A program made the position numbers and the translations under genes. From assembly GCF_000205165.1 (NCBI RefSeq), contig NZ_GL883886.1, positions 17,942-81,941 of the forward strand: a stretch of DNA of 64,000 nt, written 5' to 3'. This DNA is from Paraprevotella xylaniphila YIT 11841 (GTDB lineage Bacteria > Bacteroidota > Bacteroidia > Bacteroidales > Bacteroidaceae). Positions 62,460 through 64,000 of the stretch are shown in pieces (the stretch's first letter is position 1; every line of letters begins with the position of its first letter). Under the pieces are notes generated by a model. That model saw only the letters and a program-made list of their open reading frames with translations, was not told the origin of the DNA and ran no database searches.

Positions 62460-64000
62460 TTATTTTTTATAAACGATAGGTATTCCTTTCCCGGTGATGC
62501 CTTCCGCCTCCACGGAAATGACGGTCTGTTTGCTGTTGTTGAAGAGCCGTACGGTGGCTTCCCCTTTCTCGTCGAACTTGACTTCCGGTATCCAGAGTAG
62601 TGTACGTCGGTAGTCCTTGGTGTCAGGCAGAGGTTTCCGGCTGTAATCGGGGCTGTAGAAATCCTCACAGACAGCATAGCCTTGCAAGCGGTATCGGCGG
62701 TCGCGACATGCCGGGAAGTATTGGCCGTCGGGGTAGAGGCGGTAGTCGATGATGACTTCCGGTTGGTTGTCCTGTTTGTATTTCCAACTGCCTTGTTCTC
62801 GGGGTACGTAATCGGTATAGATATAGAATTTGTCCAACCAACTCAGATAACTGTATTTCCTGAGCGTCTGATAGCCTCCGATGTTGGGCTTTGGAAGTTC
62901 CACTTTGACGGGAGAGATGGCATGTTCGAGAGGCGCTTTTACTAAACGGTACCAGTTTTTTGTTTTTTGAGTATTCCCGTCATACCTTTTCTCACGGTAG
63001 TATTGCCTGTGCATATTCATGTCTCCCACGTATAATGCTGCTAATAGATGGTACACAGAATCCCCCATGTAGTAAAATGGCCGGTCGCTCATTCCATAGT
63101 CAGCCATCAGGTTATAAGCCTCGTATGCATCGATTACGACAGCCGGTTTGGTGGGGTCGTAATGGCGTAGCCCGCCCCTTTTGGCCTGTACGGTGACGGC
63201 AGGCATATATCTGTTGGTGAAGGATGCGCGTACGATGCTGTCTTCTCCTTCAAAATGTGGCATGTCTTTTCTGGTGGCATCCTGATAATAATTGTATGGT
63301 TTGGCAAAGTGCGGGTAGAAAAGGTCCATTTTCACGTAATAGTCCGGCCAAGCTTCCTCGTCGGTAAAGTCCTTTTGCCGACTTCTGGTGATGTAGTCAG
63401 TTCCTTTGTCCTGTCTTGCGGCACTGAGGAAGAGCATGTATTCCCCGTAGATTTTTGGCGTTTGCATGTAAAAAGTTCCGTTTCTTGTAGGCTGTTTGAG
63501 TTCAATCGTTTTTCCGTTTTGTACAAACATGGCCCATACATTCACTTCCCTTTTGAGGTTGCTGGCTTTTTTGAAATCCACATTCCATTTTTCGGCATGG
63601 TTGACACATCCGGCGACGGTCTGGAACTTTTCCGGTAACCAGTTAGGGGTGAATGGTTCGATGTCGGCCATCTTTCTCCATTCGTATCTTCTCCAGCCCT
63701 GTACCATCATGAGTAGGTCGAGTGCCTGGAGATGAATGCTGTCGTCGCTTTCGAAATAAAATCCAGGGTTTTCCACGAATCCCCTGATTTCACTGGCGAG
63801 CAGCATTTCCGTGAGCATGGTGCCATTGTCGTATGTGGGTTCTTCCGTAGCCCGGTCACGTATGGAGAGCGACACGCTTCGTCCTTGTTTGTTCGTGTCC
63901 GTAAGTTTCAGGCGTAAGGTGATGGAGTCGAATGGCTCATACTGTTTTCCCGTTCCGGAAATGGTTATTTGTGGCTTGTCATAGTCGTGGAGGTTTACGA
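62460..64000 (-). CDS. MG2/macroglobulin-like protein, paralogue (5' end outside window)
   Basis: Open to the window edge (513 codons seen). Collinear with the 59467 protein: KQYEPFDSITLRLKLTDTNK against QYEPFAPVTLNLKLQDI, SLSIRDRATEEPTYDNGTML, FVENPGFYFESDDSI, LMMVQGWRRYEW, AVTVQAKRGGLRHY with PAVVIDAYEAYNLMADYG, and the shared end DFYSPDYSRKPLPDTKDYRR, IPEVKFDEKGEATVRLFNNS. The middle is shortened relative to its neighbour. It ends 53 bases before the start of the 59467 gene and is the upstream copy of the tandem pair. Confidence 0.78.
   Translation of the reverse strand, partial: VNLHDYDKPQITISGTGKQYEPFDSITLRLKLTDTNKQGRSVSLSIRDRATEEPTYDNGTMLTEMLLASEIRGFVENPGFYFESDDSIHLQALDLLMMVQGWRRYEWRKMADIEPFTPNWLPEKFQTVAGCVNHAEKWNVDFKKASNLKREVNVWAMFVQNGKTIELKQPTRNGTFYMQTPKIYGEYMLFLSAARQDKGTDYITRSRQKDFTDEEAWPDYYVKMDLFYPHFAKPYNYYQDATRKDMPHFEGEDSIVRASFTNRYMPAVTVQAKRGGLRHYDPTKPAVVIDAYEAYNLMADYGMSDRPFYYMGDSVYHLLAALYVGDMNMHRQYYREKRYDGNTQKTKNWYRLVKAPLEHAISPVKVELPKPNIGGYQTLRKYSYLSWLDKFYIYTDYVPREQGSWKYKQDNQPEVIIDYRLYPDGQYFPACRDRRYRLQGYAVCEDFYSPDYSRKPLPDTKDYRRTLLWIPEVKFDEKGEATVRLFNNSKQTVISVEAEGITGKGIPIVYKK
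62479..62703 (-). repeat. Direct repeat copy B (3' end of upstream MG2 gene)
   Basis: Partner of 59546-59770, 2933 bases apart, same orientation. Recombination between them would fuse or delete one gene. Confidence 0.75.

Overview
The window is chromosomal DNA of a member of the order Bacteroidales, most likely a gut species. The evidence is direct: at least ten intergenic regions carry the Bacteroidetes promoter (TTG, about 20 bases, TAnnTTTG). The proteins are also typical of the order: a hybrid two-component system, FloA with NfeD, PorX, DUF4834, and an archaeal-type phosphatidylserine decarboxylase beside PssA. No species is claimed.

Layout. At 1-7000 there is the end of an S74-chaperone-domain protein, a GH51 arabinofuranosidase, a long fusion (degenerate trypsin-like domain, MORN repeats, GH25 muramidase) and a secreted alpha/beta hydrolase. 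At 7000-7790 there is no conventional gene, only a possible 49-residue ORF followed by a hairpin. At 7790-11600 lie a Crp-type regulator, an SDR, a metallo-beta-lactamase-fold hydrolase, a DUF362 protein and tRNA-Lys. At 11700-18600 are housekeeping genes (AI-2E-family permease, tdk, rsmI, a coiled-coil lipoprotein, hflX, class I fumarase).

At 18690-35031 is a carbohydrate-use locus: a GH43, a 1392-residue hybrid sensor/regulator (HTCS), a GH128/Asl1-like enzyme, a giant modular surface protein, a GH2 and a second GH51. The enzyme set suggests an arabinose- and galactose-containing plant glycan. There is no SusC/SusD pair in the window. The two operons of the locus share a 21-bp-spaced direct repeat at the same distance from the -7 box, a good candidate for the HTCS operator.

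At 35362-48035 are core genes: frr-rsgA-nfeD-floA, an SMR exporter, yraN-birA-pyrH, tadA, psd-pssA-DUF4834, and dnaE-trxA plus a small acidic protein. At 48469-55903 is a leftward operon aroA, a small CCGxH membrane protein, a ZnuB-like permease, a PorW/SprE-like TPR lipoprotein, porX and tsaE. The aroA promoter is interleaved with that of a divergent tRNA-Pro.

At 56512-64000 is a leftward cluster: two tandem macroglobulin-like (MG2) proteins whose 3' ends have been homogenised, two small membrane proteins, and a transglutaminase-fold lipoprotein. This is the least understood unit in the window.

Four intergenic sites carry related palindromes with shared modules, suggesting a repeat family that sits at gene ends.
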